From: Colius striatus
Lineage: Eukaryota > Chordata > Aves > Coliiformes > Coliidae
DNA: 64,000 bases
Direction: 5' to 3'
Assembly: GCF_028858725.1 (NCBI RefSeq)
Contig: NC_084759.1
Coordinates: 91,508,889 to 91,572,888 of the forward strand
Numbering within the stretch: position 1 is the stretch's first letter; every line of letters starts with the position of its first letter. The translations under genes were made by a program, and so were the position numbers. Positions 25,301 to 39,686 of the stretch are shown here, one piece after another. The notes beneath the pieces were generated by a model that worked only from the letters and a program-made list of their open reading frames with translations, was not told the DNA's origin and did not search any database.

Positions 25301-28300
25301 GCCCATGTACTAGCCTTCCCCCCCCTTGCTGCCCAGCATGGGGAAAAAGCCCAGCAGGGCTTTTGGGGAACAGTGTGTAGAGGACATGGCCCCAGCTGCC
25401 TCCAGTTAGTCTGCTCATGAGTATGGAAAGGCAGGGGAAGACAAAATGAAGGAATAATGAGAACAAGTGGGCTGTGATCACTCAGATATGCAGCAATTTC
25501 CACATAGCATTACCTAGTCGCTGTGGTAATTTCTGTAACATGGTGCAGTGATGGAGGGGCTTGCAAGCAGACAACATGAAGACGCCTACGAGGTTTTGTC
25601 TCCTCTTGGAGAGGATGGGTGACAGCCAGGTGCTGTGCCAAGCCCTGCCTTGACTCAGCAAAGCTGTGCAAGACACGCACCCAACTGAGATCAGAAAGTA
25701 CCTTGTGCTTGTCACATGGAAAGCACTATGACAACTGGAGGGGAACACAGGAGGAACAGAGGTGATTACTCTGACCTTACTCAGTGGGAATTTTGCCTGA
25801 ACAACAACTGAGTAATGACTTTGCGTGTTGGCACACACATGACACGCCATCACACTTTATATGGGAGTTGTCTAGATTTGTAATTAGTTTGCACTTGTCC
25901 TGGTTGTATTTTGACAAAACAGTACTAGACAAGCCTATTTTGTTCTCTCCCCTCCTATATTTAAATAGCATCTATGATACACCTAGAAAAAGCCTCCATC
26001 AGGCGTGAGCACTGTTGTGTGAGGATGGACCTTACCCACCACCTCCTGTCCTGTAAAGTGCTGCAACTATGCCAACTGCATGCAGAGGTGTGATTCTTTG
26101 CAGTCTTTGCTTAAGGCTATGAGGACAGATGTGGTTTGTAGGACAAGCAAAGCCCTTGAACACCATCTGGTCACCCCGATTCCAGCTCTGTCCACAAGCA
26201 GACATTTATCACCTAAAGCCTAGGTCCCGAAGCACTTCTTTATTCAGCTCTCAGGACAACCCTCCTCAGCACTGCCGACAGATTGACCAACTTTAACATG
26301 TTTTAATGCTTCTCCACCACCACCACCACATTTGGGAAGAAATCCTAAAGCAGCAGTGTCTCTGATATGACTCTGCTCCCAGAGTTGGAGGCTGACCGAC
26401 CTCCTCCCCACTGTAAGCAGGTGCACACCCCAATGCAGATCTGACCTGGGATGACTATTCTCCCCAGCCCGATTTCCTGGTCAAAGTTCTCTGACTCCTC
26501 TGAGCACACACTTAAGTTATATAATAACACTTGCTAAGTGCTGTAAAGTGTTTCAGCATCACTGAAATGTTTTTGAAGATGAAAAATAAAACCCCATCAC
26601 CCCCACAGACCTCTGTCACCAAAAGTTATTGCAGAAGTCATTCCAGTCGAGGCTGAAGGGAGAACACTGCAAGTTTTACAAGACAGCTTTTATTTCTTTC
26701 AATAGACAGAAAGAGATTCCTCTTGCAGGCACCTGCAATTTTATTTATAAACTCTAAGGAAGATACCTGTGTATAATTATGCAGGAACGTGCTTTCAGTC
26801 AGGGATTTAATAGTAAGATACAGAAAAGAAAAACATCATGTGTGTCAAACTAAATATTGTCCTTATGAAACATGGTGATAACAATAGATCAAACCAAAGA
26901 CCAGAGTGCAACACATACTCCAAACAGCCCCAAAAGTCACATCACCCCGTACAGTGGGTGAGCTTGTGTTCCTCCCACAGCCTCACTGAAGCTGATGGGA
27001 GTATGAAAAGCATCTGAGCCTGATGTTACTGTTCAGTCTGAAACCTCCCCCTGTTGTGACAAGTGTGTTGTTATAGGAGATATACTGCAAGCATTTGTCA
27101 CCTTTAAAATCTATTTTGATCTTCAGATAAGATCAGTTTACTGAAACGATCTCAGAAATTGCAAAGGTCTCCTTACCGGCTTAAAGGAGAGCAGTTCCAG
27201 AAATGCTTTCAAGGGCATGGGTCAAGCATGCAATGCCAAGTTTAATAGCAGCAATTTAGGATGCTGTTACCTGTTAAGCTGTCTGTAACCCAGGCCTTTG
27301 CACTGCATGGCCAGCCACCTGCGAGGCTATAAACCAGATCACATGCTAGCACCTCAACCTTGCCAGGGCTGAGCTCGCAGACTAGCTCAGGCCCTGTTAC
27401 AGGCAACCACTTGTAACAAAAACAGCCAAAACACAAGTCTGTGATCTCTCTGCCATTAAAGGCAGACTTCTGCTCCTGAAAGCCAGTTTGCCCTTAAACC
27501 ACTGTGGCCATTTCTGCTCTTAATACATATAATCTCATTTTATTGAGCAACTGGTACAATTAGCAGCTAGAAATAAACACAGAAGCAGACTGGCACATAA
27601 CAGCTGAGGGGTTCCTTTCCAAAATGTGGACCTCAAAACTGAGTCAATGACTTGAACTTCAGACTCTTGCTAACTTTGAGCCGTGGCCAAGGTTCCTATC
27701 CAGCTCGAATGCATGGTAACAGCCCTCCAATCTCATAAAATATATTTTTTTGGCATCACTATTGGTCTCATTGAACTTGCTCTGTAATCTGGCATTTTAT
27801 AGAATAAGTATGTGGACATGTATAACTCTCCTTGACTGGCAAGGAAGTTCACACTGAATCTATTTCTGAAGTTACCACACAAGGCAACTCAGCCACATTG
27901 CAACAGGATGTATAAATCCCTGCATACATAAACCCTTAGGAAAAAAAAACCCCATTACTCACTTGAGTATTGTCATTGTTTGACTGCTTTACAGACTACA
28001 TGCAGGAGGCAACAAGCATACGTGCACAGTTACACAAAGAAAAAAGTCTCTGCCATTTTCATACACAATAAAAAGGCATACAAGCTTGGGTTTCCTGACA
28101 AAAACATTTTTGGATGAAAAATTACTCTGACCAAAGAGTTTAAATTTTTTTATTTTTATTTTGCACAGTTTCAGGTTTTTCTGGGCAGCTTCATACCACC
28201 TTTCTAAGGTCAATAGCACAGTACAGAAATCGAGGTATTCCATGCCCATATTATTTTCTGCCAAGCTGTACTTCTTCCAGCAGTTAGATTTTTATGACGT

Positions 28301-28913
28301 ATTTTCTATCCATCCAAGCCATACAGTATTTCCCCAATGGAGATGTTTTTGAACGTAGACCTTGATCCTAAAAGAAGAAAGGACATGATGTGCCCTAATT
28401 TCAGTTCTGGCTGAATACCTGAAATTCCAGTAGCAGCAACTGACAGGCTCCAATCTGAAGCATTTCTGGACCGAATTGTTGTTGTTTGTATGATTTTTGT
28501 TTTTATTTTTAAAAAAGTTTTATATTCAGCACAAGAACAAATAAACTTCTCAAACAGATGGGAGTTCACCTGTAAATGTCTACTTATCTGTTAATATCTG
28601 TAGAGATACAGAACAGTCACCTTTCCTAATCGTTGACCCCTGTACTTATTCTCAAGACATTCCTGTGCTGACAGTAAACTTGTGCTTATATGAAAGGCTT
28701 CCTTTGTTTCATGCTTTTATAACAATCCAACACTGCTGATAATAAAACACTATGATAAAAAAAAATACGAGTCTCCTGTCCCCTGAAAAATCCCAAGTAT
28801 TTTAAGTGTGGATGAGTACTTTGTGTGAGAAGGAGGAAGACAATGTGTCAACAGACAAGTTGCCATCCAAAAGCATTAATGTTTAGGGCAGAAAAACAGA
28901 TGTGGCAATAGAA
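22339..28913. other. Unique DNA; no gene seen
   Basis: No gene or mobile element was recognised. Minor landmarks are a short imperfect AC run at 22669-22688, a C8 run near 25318, and a short CCA run near 26312-26330. The 177-codon frame at 24149-24682 begins with GTG and has no recognisable domain. Confidence 0.55.
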
Positions 28914-28966
28914 GCGTTTCGAGGGCAGTTCGTTCTCGAAATTAAACTGAGACACTCGTCAATCGA
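28914..28966. other. CpG-dense patch with short inverted repeat
   Basis: Six CpGs fall within about 53 bp, in surroundings that are otherwise nearly CpG-free. Within it TTTCGAG (28917-28923) and CTCGAAA (28935-28941) form an exact 7-bp inverted repeat around an 11-base spacer. CpG retention outside an island can reflect lack of germline methylation or selection on a non-coding element. The function is unknown. Confidence 0.45.
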
Positions 28967-31900
28967 TGGATCTGCTTAGTGTAGGTAGTCTCCCTCTCCT
29001 GAAGAATTTCAGCATGAAGAAGAAAAAAAGCATAGTAGAATGTAATTAAATGATCCCTTAAAACCACACCCCACAATAGCATTTCCTTCCTTTGCTAGTT
29101 GAAAAGTGCCCTGCTACATATTTCTCAGCTTTACTTTTTTTTACATATACTTTTTTTTACCTTCATTGTGGATTAGCACTGAAGTAAATAATTTCTCTGG
29201 AGAGAGGTTTAGGAAACAATGGTGAGAAGGAGTGGCTTGTTTGGAAACATAATGACATAGCTGGACACACTGAATGTCAACAGAGATTTCAATGCACTTG
29301 CACAAGAAGATATTACGGGAGAGGTCTGCACTGCAACTGGGTGAAATACTTCTGCTTCTATCAATAATGTATCATCATTACAGTGAGAATTGGTCTGTAT
29401 CAGGTTCTGCCTCATGGCACCGGGACAGACATTCATTATGAAGCTATCCTTGGTCATGAGAAACAAGAGGTCACTTCTTTCAGCACCCCATTAGTGACTT
29501 GTCTACAAATACTTGAACTCTCAGCTCCAGCACACAGCTGGCATAACAGCCTTAGAGAGGATTACTTCATTTAAGAAACAAAAGTAAGCTATGCCTATTA
29601 AATAGAATTCTGTATTGAAAGATATCATTTTAAAGTCTATGAACTTCTTGCAAGTTACTGAAAGTTCTTGACAGACTCACATTGTGTGTGTATATAGATA
29701 TAAATATATATCTCTCTGAAAAAAAACCACACACATACATGCATATGTAGAAGCAGGGTTTGTCCTCTTTCCCCCACTCCCCATAAAAAACCCATCACAC
29801 CACAACAAACCCCAAAAATGTTATTGAAATAATTGTCGTGCTTCCCCCACTGGGAAACCTGGTATTTGGAAAATGATTTTTGTAATGAAGGTATTTCAAA
29901 TCATATGCTGAAACCAAAGCAAGAAGCCTCAAGAAGAAGACATGGACTATTTCAGATTATAAATACTAATTGTCAGTGTTTGTGAAGGTCATTTACATCG
30001 TCTCGTTAACTCAAGAAATTAATTAATACATTTTTAATTGGCCTTCATTTCTTTGCTTTTCCTCTTTGGTCTCCACATTACTGTCCTCCCAGGCTGTTCT
30101 CTTGCCCTCCCCACAAACAGCTTATCATAGAATTTTTTTGGGGCACAGACTGGAGGGTTGTCACCTGCTCCACCAGGCCAAAGACCAACATCTCCTCCCA
30201 GATCTTTCTGTGCAGCCCAGGGTCATGCCTCAGCCTCAGCTCCGTCCAATGTCAGGGTGACTGCTGCCTCTGCCCTTGCTCTGCCCTTCACACTCCTTGC
30301 CCTGCTCCAAGGCAGGAGTTCATGTCAAGGCTCAGTAACTTGTTGCTATCAAAAGTGGATGCTCCAGCTCTCCTCTCTTCTTCCTCCTCTCTCCACCCAC
30401 CCCATGGCAGGTATCCAGGCACAGGACACCCTGACTATTGGGGTGTGCAGAGGAAGGGTAAAGGAGGGCAACCAGGGTTTGGCCTGTGGGCAGTCACCTC
30501 TTCCCTTGCTTGCTTAATACACGCCTGGTCTATACTCTGCTCTTTCTTTGTATGAGAAGCCCAACAGTCATACACAACTTCTGGTATTATTTAAGCACCG
30601 TGTTCATCTTTGTGGAAATCAATCTTGCTGCTGACTCTTGGTGGGAGTTGACTCAAGTGCACCATTTGCATAAATAAGTTGGTTTAATGCTATATTCGAA
30701 ATATCCTCAAAACAAGTGTACCTCAACTTCTTGCTCATGCTCCCTACTTGCATAACTAAAGCCATGAGTGGACTTTTTTTCTCTAGAATCCACCTGGTAT
30801 GCAAGCAATCCTAAACTTTATGGAAACCTAGAGCCTTTCCATGGATATTAAGATTTGGCTGGCCATCTAAATATCAGTCTCAGGGCTACTTCTGAGTGTA
30901 GGCCCAATCTACTCTTCACAACAGCAGAAGAGAAGCTCCAGAAATCTCAGGACCTGAGAAAGGAAGCGGAGCATGCAGTTTGTAAGCTTACTTTGGTCTG
31001 GGTAGAAATCCACGTGCTGTGTTAGAGGGTTGCTTAGTTTTTCTTTGTCTTTTAACTGACAATACTCTAGTCCACATTTGTCAGAGGGGAGGCCTGCCAA
31101 AAAGAGAACCAAATAGTCGCACATGCCCAAGCTTGCAGAGGTCTCCAAACACTGACTCAGCGACCAGACCTCTCTTGGCCATGTCACAGCAACCTTGGCA
31201 CAGCAGAGTAACAGCAATGACAGTTCAATGTCAATATTAGTTCTTTAACAGTTGGTCTTTTCTGTAGGTTAAGCTAAGACTGTGGTAGGTGTGAAGATCA
31301 TAAAGAGGTATGAAACTCCACAGAGAGGGAAGTGCAACAAAAGGAGAAGAAAAAGACATGAAAATGGAAATGAGAGGGCCAGGGCATGGAAGGAGGGAGA
31401 GACAGGAGGCGACAGCAGAGTCAGACAAATCAGCAATAGTAGCGACCTAAAGGGCTAGCTTGTGAAGAAGCCATTAAAAATCCCACTAATTAAAGACTGG
31501 AGAAAAAGAAAATCCTTGCTCCCTCTAGGCAAGCTACTTCACGATAACAAGGATTCTTCTACAAGGACAGACCAAACAATGACCTGACCTTACATCTAGC
31601 TATTCCTATAAAGGAACTACAAATAAATGTACTGTCTGCAAACCAGAGAGATGAGACTCTGGGCTGAGCCCCCCTGAACAGTTGAAAGAGAGCAGCCATA
31701 GCACACCGTTGTATTCCCAAAGAGCAAGTGCCTTGGACAGAGCACATCTTTTGGAGGTAGATGATGTGCCAGCTTCCTCTGTCAGTGCAATTAGCTGTGA
31801 GCCACTGCAGGTGTGCCTGCCTCCCAGCAGGAATCATAGCTAAGCTTTCTGCTCCAACCTGATGTTTGCCGGAGACTTTCAAAACATCCAGAAATGTGAT

Positions 31901-33900
31901 AAATAATTTATCTTTCTCTAACACAGGTCAGCTCTCCTCCTACCTCACAATACCTCAAGGGCACAATTAAAGCCTTTCTGGATAACAGAAACACTCCCTG
32001 GAGTGCTAATCACACTAGAAAGATTGTTGGAGCATTTAGAAACCTAAAGCTTATCTTCTGTACCATACAAAAGGAGATCTGCTTCTGCAGACATACTAAT
32101 CTGCTGGATTCTATTTAAATTTCAGCTGATTCCACGTCCCACACTAGGAGAAAGAAAAGACTGATTAGAAGTTGGCTGAATCAATATGTGCTGAATGGCC
32201 TAGAGAAGTAGGAACATTCACTTTGGCACTAATAAAACTGGGAAAGCTGTGGGTGGATGACTAAAAGGAACAAAGGGCTGCTTAACAGCATTGAGCTGGG
32301 GTAAAAAGGCCAGGAAGAGAAGCACTCATAAAACTTTATGACTAAGATTAGAATGAGATGAGAAATACACTGGAAGATGTGTTGGATCAGGAAATGCGCC
32401 ACTCAAAGCCTACAGTGAGTCATGTTGTGTCCTGCCTTTTAGAACAGGAGGTCTGCCTTGCTGAAAGGGTCCAGTTCCCCTCTTCTATACTCCAATGAAA
32501 TGTCTGGCTTCCTTCAGTGAACTCATGCGACCACTCAAGGCAGGTCTAAACTCACATTTCAAAGCAAGATAAGCACAAAGGCGCCAGAGCTGCTGGTTAT
32601 TCAGAGTTATATACATTAAGAACATCAATATTAAGAAGAGGGGGAAAAATTACCTAGAGGAGGTTACAGGGCAACAGCTGTGCCCTGAAGGACAGCTTCA
32701 GCCATAGGAAATAGAGACCTAGCTGGAAACAGGACGACCTGGGGCCAATGTTAAAGCACTTTGTCAGGGCCTGTGTTTCGTCTGCCTTTGCTTTATTTGC
32801 CCTGTGGCTATATGGAGAACTTTCTCCTGCAAAGTTGTCGATTTGCAAGTCTCATGAGTGTTTAACTCGGTTAATAATCTGGGTTTTTGCTAATGTGTAT
32901 TTTGAGATGCAGTCTCTCTTCATTAAAAACAATTTTCTTCTAGAAGTATAGAAGTGTTTCATTTATTTTGAAACAGCAACAGATGAGGCCTCATGTTTAG
33001 CTTGTGTTCAGGCTTATTAAAAAGATGTCTGAAACATCCAAGTAAGATTGTTCTCTTATTATATTTCAGAAGCAGTATTTAGTATTAAAAAAACCCCCAC
33101 AGCACTTTGATAGATACTCAAAGGCACTTGGTTTTGTGCCTTGAGTGCCTTCTGATGGTTTTGCCTTCTCCCTCCTGCCCCTCCCCACCCAAACCTACAA
33201 CCCAACAACCTTTGGTACTGATGTGTAGTAGACCAGAAACATCAAGCACAGATGTGTGATTCCGGGCTCTGTCATAAGGTCACTGTGCCCCTTACAGAGC
33301 TTCAGTTCAGATTTTTATTACCTTTAAAGATTTTTTTCACAAAACTCAATAGGAACGTTAGCACAAAGTTTCTGAAACTATATAGAAAACAATCAGTATG
33401 ACTTTTAGAGTTTTATTTTTCAGTTGTTTGTATTTAGCAAGGCTAATTTTGGGTGTCAAGGCACTCTGAACCATAGCCCTTGTCAACATGTTCATTTTCT
33501 GCCTGAAATACTTCAAACCCCTTTGCTTTCTACAGAGATTTTAACCTTCTGCTATCAACACAACACAAAAGTCAATGAACAGGATGAAATATCTTCAGTG
33601 AAGCCAAGATGTACTTTGGAGTGCTCTGTACACTCCCCACCAGCTCCAGCAAAGCAAAGGGCAAGAAGCTGAAAACAGCAAAACTACTGTCTCACCAGAC
33701 AGTAGCAGGAAAGCAGTACTTGGAGTATTCCTAATCCTACAGTAGAAAATGAAGCAAAAGACTCAGAAGAAAGACTCTGATTTCCAGATGATCTGCATTG
33801 ACTCAAAAGGTTTTGCAAGTTCAGGTGAAGTCCAGTTGCACACACAAGCAATTGCGTTTTTTCAAACTAATGGTGATAAATACTGAGATTCCTTGATTGT
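28967..33900. other. Unique DNA; no gene seen
   Basis: No gene was recognised. A compound GT/TA/AC simple repeat lies at 29683-29750. An isolated tatcatagaat near 30123 resembles a CR1 tail word but has no CR1 sequence behind it. Otherwise there is nothing structured. Confidence 0.55.
29683..29750. repeat. Compound simple repeat (GT, TA, AC)
   Basis: Short (GT)n, then alternating TATA/ATATAT words, a TCTC block, A8 and an imperfect (AC)n/CATA run. Low complexity only. Confidence 0.75.
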
Positions 33901-33949
33901 TCATGTTCATTGATTATTGGAGACTTATTTGTGCTGTCAATGAACATGA
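33901..33949. repeat. Perfect 13-bp inverted repeat (hairpin)
   Basis: TCATGTTCATTGA at 33901-33913 is exactly reverse-complementary to TCAATGAACATGA at 33937-33949, leaving a 23-base spacer. The stem could fold in RNA or bind a dimeric factor in DNA. No T-run terminator or conserved RNA family was recognised. Confidence 0.7.
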
Positions 33950-36900
33950 GATTCTTCAAATCTACTCTTTCATCTGGCCTTTAGGATGAACAGAAGGATC
34001 CACGTGCTTGTAAGCAGACAACACATCTATGGTGTATGTCAAGACGTGTTCAGAAGAACATTCTCTTATATTTAAAGGCATCTCATCGAAGCATGGAAAC
34101 AGCAATGAGTGCTTTGTTACTGACACAGGTATGCTCTCAGGGCTAGAACCGACTCTCACTGCTGTTTTGCAGGCATGTGGAGGAGGAGGAAAGCCACAGC
34201 CTTCCAAACCGCAAAAGGCTGCTCTGGCTTTATTTCCCACACCTCAGACTACAACTCTATGAGAAATTGTAACTTCTCAGGTTAAATTACTGGCTGAGGA
34301 CACCTAGTGGGGCTTTGCTCAAACATCACCACCACAAAAAATGTCTCTCGGAGACTGTTTTCTTAAAAGCCATAATTAGCATTAAATCTTCCTTAAAAAA
34401 AAAAAAAAAAGTGCTTGTTTTCTTTTAATGTAAAACTCAGTCACTGATGCTACAGAAAAAAAAAAATCCAATCTACTTTGCCAAATGTTTTCCAAGCTTG
34501 GTCACACCACTGTGTGCTGCTCTACTTCCCATCCCTTTCCACATTCTTCGCTCAGACCGGTGTTTCTCAGAGTTTGAGGTCAACAGATTGCTGACATATT
34601 TTGAAAGTGTTTCACGAACCTAAACCCATCGGTGGAGTAAATCAGCATTAGCAAGCTCATCAGCATTAATGGTTAGAAGGGCTCCATGGCTTCAAACTAT
34701 CAGCAGAGTCCCAAACTGCAGGACAGCAACCAATAATTTAAACTGGAGAGCGAGAGAACTTTTCATTTTTATCCATTTGTAATGACTAGAGTATTATCCT
34801 GTCAACAGCAAAACAAATAAATACTTGCCCCAGTCTCTTACTATTGAATCACTAATATATTTGAGAGCAAATACGTTATTGGTGCAGATGGCTGAGTTTT
34901 TACAGAGGATGCTGTAAAAATCAGTTCACAAGTTGGTTTTTTTTTTGGAGTAGGAATAAGAAGATGAAGACATTTTAGGATGTAATCTGATTGTTGACTG
35001 TTTGGGGGGCGGGCGGCTTTTTTTGTGGGCTAAAGCACTTCTATCCTTTGAATTTATCTAAGCTGAGCACTTTTGGATTGGATTACTGCAGCTGCGTGAG
35101 AAGTTTTCAAAAAAGCCCAAGTCAAATAATGAGTACCACTTTATGATTCTTAGTGCATCTTCTGCTTTAGTCCTGGAACTGAGCTTTTATTAGATCAGAG
35201 CTCTGGAAAAGCCATTTCCTATTCTCAGCTCCTCAAGAGTATTGATTTAGAGCAGTATCTGAAACCGTAAGACATGAGCAGGTGAACTAATGACTTTATC
35301 TATTTTATTGCAGATTTAGTAAAAAAAAAAAAAACACAAACAAAAAACAATTAAGTCCCCAGACAGCCCCTCTTGAATACCCGAGGGACATATGCTGAGT
35401 ACCCACACTGTTCTTTCACCTCTCCAAGTAGATCATGTAATGATTGATAACTCAGCCTGTGCTTGAGCCTGCCCCTTAATTGCCTTAAATACCTGTTTCA
35501 TCATTTTCCCTCTGCTGGCTCCCAGGTTTGAGAGGCCAACGAAGGCAGGCAATGAAGAGGTTTCACAGCTTCAAAGTAAAATAGAGGCAAACAGAGACAG
35601 GAGAACTTCTTCCCACCCCTCCCAATCAAGGATAAACATACTTCTGAAACATACTTTAGTTAGGAGTGGATTGGCTGAGGAGGGTCATTGCTCTTCCTCT
35701 CCCTGGTGGGAGTACAAGGCAAGCACCAGCCTGAAATGGGTAAGAACATCTAATGGGGGAAGATAAACGATGAGGCAGCCCTAATACAAGTCTAATGTCA
35801 GAATTCACAATAGAAAAAAGAAGGGGGAAAAAAAGCTTAATTTCAGATCTCTGTCTAGTATGAAAAATTATGGGAAATTAATAAATAATAACCCAACAGC
35901 CATTTAGTCTCTGGGTAAATTCACCTGACCATGCAGGATAATTCACTAGTACAAGACAGTACCGTGAGATTTTTATTGTGCAAAAATCAAATTGCCTTTC
36001 ATTTTAAGTGTCAAGTATAGAGAGGGAACAAGAGTGAGCATACATGCATACTGAACACGGCAGTATGAGGAAAAGAATGAGGAGATGGGATGAGCCACCA
36101 TGATGACTTGCACACTGAAGCCCTATGGCTAAAAAGCAGAGTCATGTCCCTGGCTACAAAGCAAGCTTGAGATAAGGACACTGCTCCTTTTGGGAGCTGA
36201 AGGATGATGCACTTTCCATTCACTTGGGTGCTAGGTCAGCCTTTCTAAAGGAGATGATTTTCCTTCTGCCCACACTGTGTTTGTAGCTGTCTTACTAAAT
36301 GACCTTTCATTATCAGGTACTGATAAGAGTAGGATACAGGCTTCATCATTAGCCCAATTCTTCATGTTTTACAGAGAGATTTGTGCTAACATTAACTGAG
36401 CATGAAGTTCATGCTAGGAGAACAACACTCTCTGGCCACTCATGCCAAGTAACAAGCTGTGACATTCAGAACCTTGATATGAAAAGCAGACGTAAGACAA
36501 GCTCATCAGAGCATGAATTAATACCTCTCAATGCTGTTGAATACTGTGAACACCAAGCATGATATCGTTTCTCTGACTAGGCATGCCTGTTCACAAGATG
36601 TGAGCTTCTGTGATAAATCAAGAGTCACAGCAGCAAGGCATCATCATTTTTTCCCCAGCACTCAGGAACATGGTGGTCAGCCATGTGACAGTAATGCTCA
36701 CCTATAATTATACTACAACAGAAAACCAGAGACATGCTGGCTTATCTCCTTTTCAGATTTAGCACAGCCAATAGTTTGCTAAGACTTTGTTCAGTGCTAT
36801 CTAAAATACCTCTGAGAGCTTTTCCACCATGCTCAGCAGTGTTAGGCATGAGGATCCTTCCAAGAAAAAGAACAAGACTTGCCCAGTTCCTTGTTCTGAG

Positions 36901-39646
36901 CAAGTAATGAATCACCATTTAAACAATACAGCCTGATAAACAGACTATCATGGTCTCAACTTTTGCCTTAAGCCTTGTGGATTCTCCCTAAGCATGTGCT
37001 TGGCACATGGTAGAGTCTGTGCCAGCATCACCCTTGCCCTGAAAAGTATGTGCACTTCTAATTTGTATCATGATAAGGAAAGCTTATCAATAGATAAGAA
37101 GCTGGTGATTGAGAAGGATTAGCCTAGTAAAGAGCATGAATAAAAGGCTTTCTCAATTGTTTAAGATTCATATTTTCTTGTGCTTGCAATAAGTATAGGT
37201 GACCTAAAATCTCCCCTCTGCATCCTCTTACTGCAGCTGGCCATCTGTAATCCCACGGGGTTTCATCATCAGGAAAGTCCCCACACAAGTTATTCGCATC
37301 CCCTCAGCAACTCTTCCCTAGCTGGCTTCAAAATTCAGATGTGTTGCCAGTTCTTATGATTCTATCACAATTGTCCCATGTTGTTGTTGTTTAATTAAAA
37401 TCTGAACTCCCAAAGGCAAGCAATTATGCAGGAATCTCAAGTTTCATTAAAAAAATTTCCAGACCTCAGAAATGCTAAGAATAAACTTGAAAATGAAAAC
37501 ATTAAATTCTAAAGGTTAAAAATGTAGAACAAGACACAGAAACTTACACTTTTAAAACATGAAATCAAGACTATCAATTTTTAAAACTTTTTTTTTTTTA
37601 AGTCAAAGAATTTTTCCCTCACCTGGAGTGACTAGGGGATGAAACTTGAATGCGTTTTGACTGCGTGGGATTACTAATACTGAATTTTACAATTAATTTG
37701 ACAAAATTTGATTAAAGAGGTCAAATAATCTCACATGCAAAGAGGAAGGACAATTCTGAAACTTGTTTATTGTTCTAATCCCTGTTATGAATGCCTCAGT
37801 TTAATTGAAAATTAATTCTGCTTTGTTTTTGCTATTGTTTACACAGCACTAAGAGAACATCAGACACTTTATGAATGCTGGAGGCTGACTTAAATAACTG
37901 AAATATGAATACATATCCTTTATATGAGGGGTGGAAGCTGAGCATTCTTTAATTATGTTCTCTGACTGATCCCAGGCTGTACCTTTTGCTCAGCTGAATA
38001 GCATTAAAGATATAAAATGCGTGCTTTGTGGAGCACTGGCACCAGAGGAAAATAAGCAGATTCAGGTCCACAATAGCTTTTCTGTTCCTACAGAACAGCT
38101 AGTGCCTTCACTAGCAAACTGCTTAAATATCATCAATTCCTTGCGTGTGTCTTTGCTCTGTTACAGTTATATAAACTCAAACAAATGCATCACTGGGATT
38201 ACTTCACCTGATGGACTCTTTCAAAGAGTTTATTTATTGTGACCCTACAAAAGCACTACAAACCTTTGGGTGAGGACATCACTATACAAGGCATCAATCT
38301 AAACAATCAGCACAAAGACATGCTCTTCCACAGAGGACCTGAAGTACACAGCCTCAAATTTGGGTGACAATATCCCAGGCGAGAAAGTGGACAAACAGGA
38401 CTAGGTGGAGAGTAAGTTCACACACTGGTCTAGACATAGTAGCCACTAAGGAGTTTGGAATTTTATTTATTTATGTATTTAATTAATAAGATCCACATTT
38501 GCAAACTACCACAAGACCTGAACTCCTTCAGCTCTGTAGCAATGCCATTCACTATTTCAATGCATAACACTCAAAGAAGCAAACACAAAGCTAGTCAGAT
38601 CAGAATCAGACTTTCATAATGAGACTCAGTCAAGTGAATTCTCATCCAAGAGCTCTCTAAACAAGGTACAGTTAGAAACCTCAACGTTGTATTTATTGGG
38701 GATGTGGTGGTTGCAATATTCCACCTCCTTGTTAAGCAGTTCTGTAATAATATGTGAATGCCAGATAATGACAAAAGTACACAGAAAGCATGTGACATGC
38801 GGATTCCCATGATCCCTGCTGCAGCTTTTTCTTAATCTTCTCCAATCTATGCAATTTAAAGTTAAAAAGTGAAAAAAAATTGCTTTGCATCCAGACTCTG
38901 CACCACTATTTGTTCCAGTGTCCCAAATAGGACTACTCCAACACAGCAGCACTGGAGCCCCTGAGATGGTGGCCAGTGTTTTTTACCACATCTCCCTTCA
39001 CACAGGATGAGCTCTGGAAAGCCCGTAAACAGCACTGAAGTCTATACAAGGCAAAAGTGCTTTTCTTGTAGCTTAGAATCTTGACTAGGGACTTGCATGT
39101 ACCACTCAGGGAAAAAATTTAAAAAGACCCTAAAGGAGGTAGAAGTTTCCTCCATACAGCATAATGGCAGGCAACGATGCTTTTGTCATAGTTGCGCAGG
39201 GACTCTCCAATTTCCACTGCACCCTGTGCCCCACAGCGCAGCACCTCCAGCAGCGAGTCCCCAAGGGCAAGACTCTCTGTGCTTCCATCAGATCCACTTC
39301 AGGAGAAAGGCCCATGAATGGAAGCCACACACACACATCCCCCAAATAGCTGCAGAACGTGTGGCACATAGCTCACCCTTTCCTGCCCATCGAGCTGCCC
39401 AGAGCCCCTCATGGTGTGGCTTTTTCCTCAGGGAGTGGAGCGGCAGCTCTGCTTTCCTGCCCAGGTTGCCCTGCTATCACACACACAGGCCACCTATTGT
39501 AGCCCCTCATGGCCAGCCCAGGTGATCTCAAGGCAACAAAGGCAGACAGAAATTAACGCAGACAGAAATACAAATAGGAAGTGTGTTTGTTGAGGTTGCT
39601 TTGTTTGTTTGGGCTTTGCTTTTTTTTACACTTGTTTCATCTTTCA
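33950..39646. other. Unique DNA with poly(A)/poly(T) tracts
   Basis: No gene was recognised. An A16 tract at 34395-34410 follows ATTAAA and may be a retrotransposed tail. There is an A14 tract at 35321-35334, a T tract at about 37588-37599, and a TTTA-rich patch at about 38461-38488. A short G-rich word (ggggggcgggcggc) sits near 35004. All open frames are short. Confidence 0.55.
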
Positions 39647-39686
39647 CGCCCGATCGTTTTGATGACACGGTTCCTCCAACCCTCCC

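Noticed and set aside
30123..30140. CR1 tail-like word tatcatagaat
   Set aside because: No CR1 3'-UTR follows on either side; a word this short recurs by chance.
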